A DNA stretch of 64,000 nt from AG25 sp035517615 (GCA_035517615.1 DATIYM010000056.1:1-64000), one strand, 5' to 3'. Positions 16,998 to 25,713 are shown, numbered from the stretch's first letter. Notes: generated from the sequence alone by a model not told the origin. Numbers and translations: made by a program.

Positions 16998-17987
16998 GTG
17001 CTTCCGCCGGAGCCTGCTGACTCGTATTCGCCAATTCCCGTCGTGATCGACACAGATCCGGGAATCGACGACATGCTCGCGCTGCTGCTGGCGCTCAATT
17101 CTCCGGAGCTCGCGGTTCGCGGGATCTCCGTCTCCTACGGCAACACGACCATTGAAAACGCGTTTCGCAACGCGGTCGAGATTCTGCGACGCGCCGGGAA
17201 GCGCGTAAGCCTGGGCATTGGCGCGCGCCGGCCGCTCGAGCGAGCGGTCGTCCCGGCGAGCGAAACGCATGGCGCGTCGGGAATGGGGCACGCGGCGGTG
17301 CCGGCGGCGGGAGTGATCCTCGATTTCATGCGTCCGCTCGAACGGATTCTCGCGGAGCAGCCCGAGCCCGTAACGCTCGTGACACTCGGACCGCTCACCG
17401 GCCTCGCGCTGGCGCTGCGCAGCGACCCCGAGCTCATTCGCGCCAAGGTCACGCGACATGTCGCCATGGCGGGCAACTTTGCCGCGAAAGGCAACACCAC
17501 ACCCTATTCCGAGTTCAACGCGTGGTGTGATCCCGAAGCATTATCGCTCGTCCTCCAGGCGGAGCTGCCCACGGATCTCGTCCCACTTGACGTCACGCGT
17601 CAATTCGCCTTGTCGGCATCCGACGTGAGCCGCCTCGGGGGCGCCGAAGGGGACAATGCCCGCTGGATTGTCGACGCACTGCGCTTCTACGTCGAATTTC
17701 ACCGGGAGTACGAACGGCTTGACGGTTGCATCGTCAACGACGTTCTCGCCGTCGCGGCGCTGCTCGATCCCGAAACGCTGTCGTTCGAATCGACTCGGGT
17801 GGCCGTGGACCTCGAAGACGGCGAATCCCGTGGGCGCACGAGAATGGCCTCGGAAGGCTCTCTCGCGCGTGTCGCCCGGCATGTCGATCGCGGTCGCGCC
17901 CGCACGCTGCTTTCGGATCGCGTCTTCAGCTGGGCGGCGAGCTCCCTCCCACGGCCGGTTCTCGTGCCCGAAATGGCGCGCGTTTGA
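16998..17987 (+). CDS. nucleoside hydrolase (IUNH family)
   Basis: A 329-residue inosine-uridine preferring nucleoside hydrolase that splits the N-glycosidic bond of ribonucleosides. The calcium/ribose motif IDTDPGIDDMLALLLAL is near residue 17. Further family elements are NTTIENAFRNA, THGASGMG, LGPLTGLALAL, MAGNF and EFNAWCDPEA, and the late His/Asp region VNDVLAVAALLDP has Asn-Asp in place of the usual His-Asp. The GTG at 16998 fits; upstream frame is shadow of the TlpA gene. It is followed by a TTGA stop/start overlap with the dehydrogenase gene. Confidence 0.92.
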   Translation: MLPPEPADSYSPIPVVIDTDPGIDDMLALLLALNSPELAVRGISVSYGNTTIENAFRNAVEILRRAGKRVSLGIGARRPLERAVVPASETHGASGMGHAAVPAAGVILDFMRPLERILAEQPEPVTLVTLGPLTGLALALRSDPELIRAKVTRHVAMAGNFAAKGNTTPYSEFNAWCDPEALSLVLQAELPTDLVPLDVTRQFALSASDVSRLGGAEGDNARWIVDALRFYVEFHREYERLDGCIVNDVLAVAALLDPETLSFESTRVAVDLEDGESRGRTRMASEGSLARVARHVDRGRARTLLSDRVFSWAASSLPRPVLVPEMARV

Positions 17988-18925
17988 CCGATCTTCCGAG
18001 AAAAATTGCGGTTATTGGGGCCGGCGAAATCGGCTGCGGGTGGGCCGCCCTCTGCGCGGCGGCCGGCTGGCCGGTCACCGTGTTCGACGCAAGCGCGCGT
18101 AGCCTCGAGCGGGCCGCCCAGGACGTGCCACGGCGTGCCCGAGCCCTCGTTGCACTCGACCGCGCGGCACACGGAATCGTGGAGCGGGGACTACTCGAAT
18201 TCACCCAGGGTCGCAGCCTGCTGCAGTCCGTAGACGACGCCGATTGGGTGATCGAAGCCATTCCGGAGGAGCTAACCGCCAAGCAAAAACTGTTCGAGTC
18301 CATCGACCAGATCGCGAGCCCGCAGACGCTCGTCACCAGCTCGTCCTCCGGGCTCGCTCCCGCCACGCTATTCGCTCGCTGCCGCCGGCAGGTTCGCTGC
18401 CTCGTCGCGCACCCGCTCAATCCCCCGGAGCTCGTGCCGCTCGTGGAAGTGATCCCGAGCGAGCACACCGGCCCTGAGTGGGTTGTGCGGGCACGCGACT
18501 ACCTGACCGCCCTGGGGCGGTTGCCCATCGTCATTCAGAAGGCCGTGCCCGGATACGTCGTGGGTCGAATCGCGGCCGCGGTATGGCGCGAGTGCGTGGA
18601 TCTGGTGCTGACCGGCGTGATCGACGTCGAGCAACTCGACCGCGCCGTGTCGCTGGGTCCCGCGTTGGGGTGGGCCGCGGCCGGCCCGCACCTCACGTAT
18701 CATCTCGCCGCGGGCGAAGGCGGTGTGAAACTATTCCTGCAGCGGCTCCTTGCGAGCTTCGAGTCCTGGTGGAGTGATCTCGCGACCTGGCATCAGCTCG
18801 CCCCGGAGCAACAGCGGGCGCTGACGCACGCGATTGAGCGCGCATATCACGGTCAGCTTGCCGAGCGCGGCGCCGACCGCGACGGCAAGCTCGCGGGACT
18901 GCTGCGAGTGCTCGAGGGCGACTAA
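17984..18925 (+). CDS. 3-hydroxyacyl-CoA dehydrogenase family protein (lambda-crystallin type)
   Basis: A 313-residue NAD-dependent dehydrogenase. The Rossmann motif GAGEIGCGWAALCAAAGWPV is at residues 12-31; the active-site His and partner Glu fit VAHPLNPPELVPLVEVIP near 145-160. The HPxNPPxLVPLVE form is typical of L-gulonate 3-dehydrogenase, lambda-crystallin and carnitine dehydrogenase, rather than the fatty-acid FadB type. The substrate is therefore likely a short hydroxy-acid. The TTG start at 17984 overlaps the stop of the nucleoside hydrolase gene, and the C-terminal domain is complete. Confidence 0.85.
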   Translation: MTDLPRKIAVIGAGEIGCGWAALCAAAGWPVTVFDASARSLERAAQDVPRRARALVALDRAAHGIVERGLLEFTQGRSLLQSVDDADWVIEAIPEELTAKQKLFESIDQIASPQTLVTSSSSGLAPATLFARCRRQVRCLVAHPLNPPELVPLVEVIPSEHTGPEWVVRARDYLTALGRLPIVIQKAVPGYVVGRIAAAVWRECVDLVLTGVIDVEQLDRAVSLGPALGWAAAGPHLTYHLAAGEGGVKLFLQRLLASFESWWSDLATWHQLAPEQQRALTHAIERAYHGQLAERGADRDGKLAGLLRVLEGD

Positions 18926-19365
18926 GACTTAGCGGGAGCGGGAGGACACCGCACCATCAAGACAGGCACGAAGGTCTTGTGCCGCAGCGCGCTCGCCACA
19001 CTGCCCCGTACCATGTCGTTCAATCCCCGATGACCGTGCGTGGCCATAGCGATGAGATCGCAGCGCTCGCGAGCCGCGACTTCAGCGATTTCGTCGGCGG
19101 GATCCCCCGCGGCGAGCACGGCGTCGACGTCGTACCCTTCGCCACGCAGCTCCGCCAAGCGTTGCTCCAGGTAAGCGCGGTCGGCGCGCATCTCCTCCGA
19201 TTCCCGCAGGTCCAGCTCGCGCATGTTGCGCGCGGCCCAACCGTCCGCCACGTGGATCAGGAGAAGGGTCGGCTTGCCGCAGGCGCGCGCCAGCCGCCGT
19301 ATGTATTGAAGGATGGTGTGATCCGACGGCGAGTTCTCGAGAGGAACGAGAATACGCGTGTACAT
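18922..19365 (-). CDS. universal stress protein (UspA family)
   Basis: A 147-residue single-domain Usp. It begins MYTRILVPLENSPSDHTILQ and has the nucleotide-binding segment MATHGHRGLNDMVRGSVA, i.e. G-2x-G-9x-G(S/T), so it likely binds ATP. The ATG at 19365 overlaps the mntH stop as TGATG. It is the last gene of the mntR-mntH-usp operon. Usp genes often sit behind NRAMP transporters, but a direct role in manganese uptake is not shown. Its stop overlaps that of the dehydrogenase gene by 4 bases. Confidence 0.9.
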   Translation of the reverse strand: MYTRILVPLENSPSDHTILQYIRRLARACGKPTLLLIHVADGWAARNMRELDLRESEEMRADRAYLEQRLAELRGEGYDVDAVLAAGDPADEIAEVAARERCDLIAMATHGHRGLNDMVRGSVASALRHKTFVPVLMVRCPPAPAKS

Positions 19366-20726
19366 CAGCTCACGGAAGGAGCCACGGCCTGAACGATGAG
19401 CCACACGTTGAGCAGGGCGATCACCACGGCCATCGCGTAGGATAGTCCCTTCAACCAGAGCGGGTTCACGAATTCGCCCATCTTGGTCCGGTCCGAGGTG
19501 AACTGCACGAGTGGGAACACCGCGAACGAAAGTTGAACGCTCAGAATCACCTGACTCAATACCAGCAGTTTGGCCGTGCCGCTCTCGCCGAAGAAGATAG
19601 CCGTCAGCACTGCCGGCACAATCGCAACTGCGCGCGTGATGAGCCGTCTCACCCAGGGCCGCAGACGGATGTTCAGAAAGCCTTCCATGACGATCTGGCC
19701 CGCGAGCGTCCCGGTGAGCGTGGAGTTCTGCCCCGACGCGAGCAGGGCCAACGCGAAGAACGTGCTGGCACCGGTCACCCCGAGCAGCGGCGTCAGCAGA
19801 CGATACGCGTCCTGGATCTCGGCGATTTCGTGATGCCCGGACACGTAGAATGTCGCAGCCGCCACGATCAGAATGGCCGCGTTGATGAACAGGGCGAGCG
19901 TCAACGCGAACGTGCTGTCGAGGAACGCAAACCGGACAGCCATGCGGCGCCCGGCCACGGTTTCGTCGTAGCGCCGTGTCTGCACGATCGACGAGTGCAG
20001 ATATAGGTTGTGCGGCATCACGGTCGCGCCCAGGATGCCCATGGCGATGTACAGCTTCTGCCGGTCTTCGATCAGTGACGCGTTGGGAACCACCCCCGCC
20101 AGGATGCCGGACCAGGCCGGACGCGAAATGATGATCTCGAAAATGAAACATCCCGCAACTGTCGCGATCAGCGCGACCACGAGCGCCTCGAGCAGGCGGA
20201 ACCCCTTATGCTGGAGAAACAGCACGAGCAGCACGTCGAGTGCGGTCAGCGACGTCCCGACCACGATGGGAATTCCGAACAGCAGATTGAGTGCGATCGC
20301 CGAGCCGATCACTTCGGCGAGATCGCACGCGGCGATTGCGAGCTCGCAAATGAGCCATAGTGCGAAGCTCGTGGCGCGTGAGTAGTGATCGCGACACGCC
20401 TGGGCCAGATCGCGGCCCGTGACGATGCCAAGTTTGGCCGCGAGTCCCTGCAGCAAGATGGCGAGAAGGTTCGAAAAGACCACCACTGAGAGCAGCGTGT
20501 ATCCGAAACGCGAGCCGCCGGCAAGATCAGTGGCCCAGTTCCCCGGGTCCATGTAGCCGACGGCCACGAGGTAGCCCGGCCCGGCGAAGGCGAGCGCCTT
20601 CCGCCACCATGCGACCTGAGGAACAGGGATCGAGCGGTAGACCTCGGCGAGACTCGGTGTGAGCCGCGGGTGACGCCACCCCGGCTCGGCGACCGCGTTC
20701 GGCAGTTGCACGCCCTGCGCGCTCAC
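19365..20726 (-). CDS. mntH: NRAMP divalent metal transporter (Mn2+/Fe2+ : H+ symporter)
   Basis: A 453-residue membrane protein with about 11 helices. Helix 1 carries the metal-binding DPGN (VGYMDPGNWATDL) and helix 6 the canonical MPHN (ATVMPHNLYLHSSIVQTR); Met there favours transition metals over Mg or Ca. I choose the GTG at 20726, which overlaps the mntR stop as GTGA. A GTG at 20747 is an alternative that adds seven residues. It is preceded by its likely regulator and followed by a Usp gene, all on one transcript. Confidence 0.93.
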   Translation of the reverse strand: MSAQGVQLPNAVAEPGWRHPRLTPSLAEVYRSIPVPQVAWWRKALAFAGPGYLVAVGYMDPGNWATDLAGGSRFGYTLLSVVVFSNLLAILLQGLAAKLGIVTGRDLAQACRDHYSRATSFALWLICELAIAACDLAEVIGSAIALNLLFGIPIVVGTSLTALDVLLVLFLQHKGFRLLEALVVALIATVAGCFIFEIIISRPAWSGILAGVVPNASLIEDRQKLYIAMGILGATVMPHNLYLHSSIVQTRRYDETVAGRRMAVRFAFLDSTFALTLALFINAAILIVAAATFYVSGHHEIAEIQDAYRLLTPLLGVTGASTFFALALLASGQNSTLTGTLAGQIVMEGFLNIRLRPWVRRLITRAVAIVPAVLTAIFFGESGTAKLLVLSQVILSVQLSFAVFPLVQFTSDRTKMGEFVNPLWLKGLSYAMAVVIALLNVWLIVQAVAPSVS

Positions 20727-21409
20727 GCGTGTCGCTCGCGGCACCACAGCAGCAGCGCAAGCTCGCGACCGACCACACGCGACTCGCCCGCACGCAAACG
20801 CACGATGGTGGGTCCATTAAAGGGCTGCCGTTCGGTTACCACCATGGCGGCACCCGGTACGAGTCCCTGCCCGGCGAGATACCGCAGCCTGGCGGGATCT
20901 TCCGTCCCTACCTGTCGCAGCTCGAGCTCGACGCCGGGCGCCGCGTCGGCCAGCGAGGTGAAGACGGCTTCCTCGATGTCGCCCGCCGCCGTGGGAATGG
21001 GCGCTCCGTGGGGATCGTAGCGCGGATCGCCCAGCGCACCCGCCATCCGCTCGATCAGCTCGTCGGACACCGCGTGCTCGAGCCGCTCAGCCTCGTCATG
21101 GACGCTGTCCCAGTCGTATCCGAGCCGCTGGATGAGATAGACTTCGAGTACCCGATGACGGCGAATCATCTTGAGCGCGGCGCGCCGGCCCTGCGCCGTG
21201 AGCTGCACGCCTCGATAGGGGACGTGTTCGATCAGTCCCGCTTCCGAGAGACGCTTGATCATCCCGCTCACCGACGGTGCGGACACGTCGAGTTGGGCCG
21301 CGATCTCGCTCGTCGCCGCGAATCCTCCTTGGGCGGAGAGATGGTAGATGACCTTCAGGTAGTCTTCTACAGACCGGGTGAGCGCCGGCTCATGGAGTAA
21401 TGCGTTCAT
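20723..21409 (-). CDS. mntR: DtxR/MntR-family metal-dependent repressor
   Basis: A 228-residue regulator. The N-terminal winged helix (RSVEDYLKVIYHLSAQGGFA, VSAPSVSGMIKRLSEAGLIEH) and the metal-binding dimerisation domain (HRVLEVYLIQRLGYDWDSVHDEAERLEH, with the His/Glu ligands) are clear. A C-terminal FeoA/SH3-like domain (about 155-225) is also present. It most likely represses its own operon when Mn2+ or Fe2+ is plentiful. A palindrome overlapping a good promoter lies about 100 bases upstream. Start ATG at 21409. Confidence 0.92.
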   Translation of the reverse strand: MNALLHEPALTRSVEDYLKVIYHLSAQGGFAATSEIAAQLDVSAPSVSGMIKRLSEAGLIEHVPYRGVQLTAQGRRAALKMIRRHRVLEVYLIQRLGYDWDSVHDEAERLEHAVSDELIERMAGALGDPRYDPHGAPIPTAAGDIEEAVFTSLADAAPGVELELRQVGTEDPARLRYLAGQGLVPGAAMVVTERQPFNGPTIVRLRAGESRVVGRELALLLWCRERHA

Positions 21410-21506
21410 GCCGTTTTCCCCTGCCGGAAAGGCGCGGAATCATTCCTGGGCACCGAAGCGCTATTTCATGATGAATAAACGACTTCAGGCCACTGTTTCT
21501 CGGGAA

Positions 21507-21520
21507 TTAGTCTAAACTAA
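21507..21520. promoter_or_regulatory. putative MntR/DtxR operator
   Basis: The 14-mer TTAGTCTAAACTAA consists of inverted TTAGT/ACTAA arms around four bases, in an AT-rich island within GC-rich DNA. It resembles the TTAG..CTAA-type boxes of DtxR/MntR regulators. It lies across the -10 element of the predicted mntR promoter. It is also 58 bases before the divergent glycosyltransferase start, so that gene could be affected too. Confidence 0.65.
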
Positions 21521-21537
21521 ATATCGAATGCCGTCAA
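21509..21537 (-). promoter_or_regulatory. predicted sigma-70-type promoter of mntR-mntH-usp
   Basis: On the minus strand TTGACG (-35, five of six matches) is separated by exactly 17 bases from TAGACT (-10, four of six). The -10 box is inside the TTAGT...ACTAA palindrome, so a repressor bound there would block RNA polymerase. The leader to the mntR ATG would be about 90 bases. Confidence 0.6.
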
Positions 21538-21577
21538 CCAAATCCACAACTTTGGTCCGGATGTTAGGTTCGGCGCT

Positions 21578-22720
21578 GTGACCGTCATGCTGTGGGCCAT
21601 CCCGGCAGGATATCTCGGATTTCTCCTGTTGATGCTGTACCGCTACGGCGAGCGGGGACCATTGCTGCGCAACTACCCCGTGGTGAAAGGCGGGCCACTC
21701 GTCTCGATCATCATCCCGGCACGGAACGAGGGCACGAACATCGACGCGTGCGTTCGGAGCCTGCTCGACTCCAGTTATGAGCCATTCGAAATCATCGTGG
21801 TTGACGATCGTTCGACAGATGACACGGCTCAGCGCGTGGACGCGATCGCGGCATCCGGCGGCGCGCGCGGCCGTGTGCGATTACTCCACGGCGCCGAGTT
21901 GCCTCAGGGTTGGTTCGGAAAACCGTGGGCTCTGGTGCAGGGGTGGCGGGCGTCGCGAGGGGCGCTGCTCCTATTCGTCGACGCTGACACGCGACATACG
22001 CCGGAGGTCGTGGCACGCTCGATTGCCGTCCTCGAGACCGAGCGGGCCGATCTGGTCACACTGCTCTCACGTCAGGAAATGCGCTCGTTTTGGGAGCGCC
22101 TGATCCAGCCGCACGTGTTCGCGGCCCTGGCATCGCGCGTGAACGATTTGCAGCGCATCAACCGAACCAGAGTGGAGTGGGACGCGATCGCCAGCGGCCA
22201 GTATATCCTGACGACGCGAACGGCTTATGAGACCATCGGCACGCATGAAGCGGTCAAGGACTCGGTCGTCGAGGATCTCGCGCTGGCGCAGGCGTACGTG
22301 CGCGGCAGCCTCGACATTTTTCTCGTGCACGCCTACGAGTTCGTGACGACGCGCATGTACACCGGCCTGGCTGGGATCATCGAGGGATGGTCCAAGAATC
22401 TGGCGATCGGAGTTCCCAAGATGATGCCGCCCTGGCGTGTGCTCCGGCGCGTGGCACCATACATCATGTGGATGCCCGTGCTGTTCTGGATTGTTCCGCC
22501 GGTACTGTGGTTGATGGGCGGGTGGTCATGGGCACTCGCGACGGTCATCGTCTCGCTCGCGATATGGCTGTTCATCTACTGGCTCGAGGGAGCGCCGGTC
22601 GGTTATGCGCTGCTATATCCGTTCGGAGCGGTGATGGTCGCGTACATCATGATCCGCTCGGCAATTCGCGGATCGAAGAAGATTGAGTGGAGGGGGAGAG
22701 TTTATAGCACCACTGCGTAG
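21578..22720 (+). CDS. membrane-anchored family 2 glycosyltransferase
   Basis: A 380-residue GT2 enzyme. It has an N-terminal membrane helix (about 3-22), a GT-A domain with SIIIPARNEGTNIDACVRSL, IIVVDDRSTDDTA and the metal-binding DAD in LLFVDADTRHTPE, and three or four C-terminal membrane helices (about 285-370). The arrangement resembles hopanoid/carotenoid-pathway transferases (HpnB/CrtQ-like), but the acceptor cannot be assigned. GTG at 21578 or ATG at 21587 may be the start. It diverges from mntR. Confidence 0.85.
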   Translation: MTVMLWAIPAGYLGFLLLMLYRYGERGPLLRNYPVVKGGPLVSIIIPARNEGTNIDACVRSLLDSSYEPFEIIVVDDRSTDDTAQRVDAIAASGGARGRVRLLHGAELPQGWFGKPWALVQGWRASRGALLLFVDADTRHTPEVVARSIAVLETERADLVTLLSRQEMRSFWERLIQPHVFAALASRVNDLQRINRTRVEWDAIASGQYILTTRTAYETIGTHEAVKDSVVEDLALAQAYVRGSLDIFLVHAYEFVTTRMYTGLAGIIEGWSKNLAIGVPKMMPPWRVLRRVAPYIMWMPVLFWIVPPVLWLMGGWSWALATVIVSLAIWLFIYWLEGAPVGYALLYPFGAVMVAYIMIRSAIRGSKKIEWRGRVYSTTA

Positions 22721-22727
22721 GCAAAGA

Positions 22728-23450
22728 CTAGAGCTCCGGAATTACCTTGCTCGCCAGAAGAATCCCCACTCCCACGCTGACCATTGCCGAGCCGAGGTGC
22801 AGGACTCTGGCCCAGGCTGCCCCTCGCTGGGATGCAAGCCGAACGGCGGCCGCCAGTGCTGCCGAAACGAGCAGCATCCCAACCGTCGTACCCACCCCGA
22901 ACGCGAGGAAGTAGGCGAGTTGTGCGCCGCGCGTCTGAGCCGCCGCTATCAGGAGAAGCAGGATGGCCGCACTGCCCGCGAGTCCGTGCAGCAACCCGAA
23001 GCCGAGCGAGCGCCGTGCGTCAGCGCGCGCGTGAACGTGCGCGTGCGAACGCGAGTGCTCATGGCTGTGGAGATGCACGTGCATCGCGCCGTCGTGAGTG
23101 TGTGCATGCATGTGCCACCGACCGCGGGCGTAGCGCACGAGTACCGAGACACCCAGGCCCACGAGGAGCACGGCCACGAGGAGATCGGCGGCCGGGGAAA
23201 AGCGCTCCGGGAGATGAAGGCCGAACAGCATGATGGCGAGCACGACGATCCCGACGCTCGCCGTGTGCCCGAGAGCCCAGGCGGCAGCCAGACGGCAGGC
23301 GGACAGCAACGAACCCTGGCGCGTGGCCAGCGTCGAGACGGCGGCCAGGTGATCGGGTTCGAAGGCGTGACGGAACCCGAGCAGGAGGCCGACGCCCGTC
23401 AGGGCGGCTACACTGGGCAGGGCGGCCGGCGCCGCCTGGGCAAGGAGCAT
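22728..23450 (-). CDS. UreH/NicO-type nickel-cobalt transporter with His-rich loop
   Basis: A 240-residue protein with six predicted membrane helices. The first helix region carries GFRHAFEPDHLAAV, the HX4DH signature shared by NiCoT, RcnA/NicO and UreH proteins. Between helices 3 and 4 there is a cytoplasmic or periplasmic loop of about 30 residues with some 13 His (HMHAHTHDGAMHVHLHSHEH and onward). That suggests Ni, Co or Zn handling. The ATG at 23450 is chosen; the frame runs further upstream only over the sigma-factor gene. No urease or hydrogenase genes are in the window. Confidence 0.8.
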   Translation of the reverse strand: MLLAQAAPAALPSVAALTGVGLLLGFRHAFEPDHLAAVSTLATRQGSLLSACRLAAAWALGHTASVGIVVLAIMLFGLHLPERFSPAADLLVAVLLVGLGVSVLVRYARGRWHMHAHTHDGAMHVHLHSHEHSRSHAHVHARADARRSLGFGLLHGLAGSAAILLLLIAAAQTRGAQLAYFLAFGVGTTVGMLLVSAALAAAVRLASQRGAAWARVLHLGSAMVSVGVGILLASKVIPEL

Positions 23451-23511
23451 GGAGGGGGTAAACTTAGCACTCTGCAACCTTCTGGAGCAGCGGCCCATCA
23501 AAGCGCGATGG

Positions 23512-24090
23512 ATGGGAAACACGGCTTACACGGCGCCGACATTTAGCGGAGACACGACGACGACCGCGGAGGCGGAAGCAGCCGATGTCGCGCTCGCAGC
23601 AAGCGGCGACGGCCGCGCGTTCGAGCGGCTGTACCGCGCGCACGTCGCCCGGGTGCATAGTCTCGTGCGCCGCATGATCAACGCGGATGTGGCCGACGAT
23701 GTCACGCAGGACGTGTTCATTCGCGCCTGGACCAAGCTCTCGACGTTTCGAGGCGAAGCCGCCTTCGGCACATGGCTGCACCGGCTCGCGGTCAACGTCA
23801 TTCTCGGCCGCCGGACGGTGCTTGGCACCGAGCGCGCGCGGCTCACAAGCTCTGATGTGGCGCTCGAGCAGGTGCCGGGCCGCGACGCGCCCGGTCGCAA
23901 TGAATTGACCATCGACTTCGAAGCGGCAATCGAGCGGCTTCCCGACGGCGCCCGCGACGTGTTCGTGCTTCACGACATCGCGGGATACAAGCACGAGGAG
24001 ATCGCGATGCTCCTCGGCATCGTCCCCGGAACGTCGAAGTCGCAGCTGCATCATGCGCGCATGGCGCTGCGCAGGCAGCTCGATCGCTGA
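23512..24090 (+). CDS. ECF-type RNA polymerase sigma factor
   Basis: A 192-residue sigma-70 family factor. Region 2 (FERLYRAHVARVHSLVRRM, then DVTQDVFIRAWTKLSTFRGEAAFGTWLHRLAVN) and region 4 (AIERLPDGARDVFVLHDIAGYKHEEIAMLLGI..GTSKSQLHHAR) are complete. The start is not certain; ATG at 23512 or ATG at 23449, the latter overlapping the divergent transporter start. Directly followed by its likely zinc-finger anti-sigma factor and a DUF4097 gene, which suggests an envelope-stress regulon. Confidence 0.9.
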   Translation: MGNTAYTAPTFSGDTTTTAEAEAADVALAASGDGRAFERLYRAHVARVHSLVRRMINADVADDVTQDVFIRAWTKLSTFRGEAAFGTWLHRLAVNVILGRRTVLGTERARLTSSDVALEQVPGRDAPGRNELTIDFEAAIERLPDGARDVFVLHDIAGYKHEEIAMLLGIVPGTSKSQLHHARMALRRQLDR

Positions 24091-24123
24091 GCGCGTAGCG
24101 GGACGGAGGAACTGGAGGTGACT

Positions 24124-24786
24124 ATGACGGATCATTGGGCCGATCGACTCTCCGAGTACGTCGACGGAGAATTGCGGCTCCAGGACGCCCAGGCGCTCGA
24201 AGCACATCTCGCGAGCTGTCCGACCTGCAAGGCGGTGCTGGTCGATTTGCGCCGGGTCAGCGCCCGCGCCCGCGCGCTCGATGACACGCCGCCCGTTGCC
24301 GACCTTTGGCCCGGCATTGCGCGCGCCATCGGCGTCGTGGCGGCGGCGCCGGCGCGGAGCGGCCGTCGCCTTACGTTTTCTGTTCCGCAACTCCTGGCCG
24401 CCAGCATTACGTTGATCGCGGTTTCGGGCGGTGCGGTCTGGTTCACGACGCACCGGGGTGTGCCTCCCACCGTGATCGAGCACGTTCCAACCGCGGCAGT
24501 GATGGGAGCCACGGCCTCCTGGACCGGCGCCGCTCCATATGCGGCGGCCATCGCGGAGCTCGATTCGGCGCTTCAGGAAGGGCGCAAAGCGGGCCGCCTC
24601 GATACCGCGACGATAGGAGTTCTCGAGCGCAATCTGACGATCATCGACTCCGCGATCGCGCAGGCGCAGCGGGCCGTGCTTGCGGATCCCGGAAGCGCGT
24701 ACCTGAATCAGCACCTGGCCGAAACGATGCAGCGCAAGCTCGAGCTGCTGCGGGGCGCGACGTCGCTCGCGGCTTCGCGTACCTGA
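24124..24786 (+). CDS. membrane anti-sigma factor with zinc-finger (ZAS) domain
   Basis: A 220-residue protein. The N-terminal ZAS domain has the HX3CX2C zinc site in AHLASCPTC (about residues 32-39), preceded by LSEYVDGEL. One membrane helix spans about residues 89-110, and the periplasmic part is helical. It should hold the upstream ECF sigma factor inactive at the membrane. The ATG at 24124 has GGAGG six bases upstream, so it is preferred over the GTG at 24118. Confidence 0.88.
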   Translation: MTDHWADRLSEYVDGELRLQDAQALEAHLASCPTCKAVLVDLRRVSARARALDDTPPVADLWPGIARAIGVVAAAPARSGRRLTFSVPQLLAASITLIAVSGGAVWFTTHRGVPPTVIEHVPTAAVMGATASWTGAAPYAAAIAELDSALQEGRKAGRLDTATIGVLERNLTIIDSAIAQAQRAVLADPGSAYLNQHLAETMQRKLELLRGATSLAASRT

Positions 24787-24801
24787 CGCGGGAGACGCGA
24801 G

Positions 24802-25713
24802 ATGCTTTTCACGTTGGCGGCAGTCGCAACATTTCTCGTGACGCAGCAAACCGACACGCAGCTCCCGGTCCGTCCGGGGACGCGGCTCGAGCTGAGCAAC
24901 CCGCACGGCAGCATCGTTGTCCGAACCTGGGCGCAGAGCGCGGTGCGGGTGCACGCGGAGCATTCGGAAGGGGACCAAGTTCAGATTACGTCCGGGTCCG
25001 CGGTTCTCACGATCGGCGCCAGCTCGAGACATGGCATGTCGGAGGAGGTGAACTACACGATCACCGTTCCGCGTTCCATGCCGCTCAATCTCTCCGGCGT
25101 GCACACCGATATCGATATCGACGGAAGCGAGGCGGCAGTCAGCGCCCAAACGGTAAATGGGGACGTGAAGTGTCGCGGCGGAAAGGGACAGATCTCGCTG
25201 CAGTCCGTCTCGGGGAGCGTGGCGCTCCAGGCGACGGACGGACGCATGGACGTTCACACGGTAAGCGACGAAATCCGGTTCACAGACGTGCAGGGCGAGA
25301 TCAGCGCGGAGACCGTCAGTGGAGATGTCACACTCGAAGGGGTGAAATCATCGGATGTCGAGGTCAGCACCGTGAGCGGCAACGTGCTCTACAATGGCAC
25401 GTTACTCGACAACGGGCGGTACCGCTTCTCCACACACAACGGCGACGTGGCGATCGCGATTCCGGATAAAGCAAATGCCGCGGTCTCGGTCTCGACGTTC
25501 AACGGCGACTTCAACTCGAGCTTTCCCGTGAGTGTTACCGGCAGCACCAAGCAGCGGTTCAATTTCACGCTCGGCTCGGGGAGCGCCCGCATCGAGCTCG
25601 CAACGTTCAACGGCGACATCAAGCTGCGGAGGCCAGGGCAGCTGCGTGACGAGGACGAAGACGATCACGATCACGAGCATGACCACGATCACCATGACCA
25701 CGAGCGGCAGTAA
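24802..25713 (+). CDS. DUF4097 beta-helix protein with acidic/His-rich tail
   Basis: A 303-residue exported protein. After a short signal sequence it starts LPVRPGTRLELSNPHGSIVVRTW and then repeats short strands such as AQTVNGDVKC, LQSVSGSVAL, AETVSGDVTL, VSTVSGNVLY and VSTFNGDF. These 'T(V/F)(S/N)G(D/N)(V/I)' turns are the DUF4097/DUF4098 adhesin-like beta-helix pattern. The C-terminus (about 282-303) is a run of Asp, Glu and His, possibly metal binding. In an operon with the sigma/anti-sigma pair, it may be a target or sensor of that system. RBS GGAGACGCGAG before the ATG. Confidence 0.83.
   Translation: MLFTLAAVATFLVTQQTDTQLPVRPGTRLELSNPHGSIVVRTWAQSAVRVHAEHSEGDQVQITSGSAVLTIGASSRHGMSEEVNYTITVPRSMPLNLSGVHTDIDIDGSEAAVSAQTVNGDVKCRGGKGQISLQSVSGSVALQATDGRMDVHTVSDEIRFTDVQGEISAETVSGDVTLEGVKSSDVEVSTVSGNVLYNGTLLDNGRYRFSTHNGDVAIAIPDKANAAVSVSTFNGDFNSSFPVSVTGSTKQRFNFTLGSGSARIELATFNGDIKLRRPGQLRDEDEDDHDHEHDHDHHDHERQ

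Noticed and set aside
23464..25257. 597-codon minus-strand frame
   Set aside because: It is antisense to the sigma, anti-sigma and DUF4097 genes, all well supported; composition is typical of a shadow frame.
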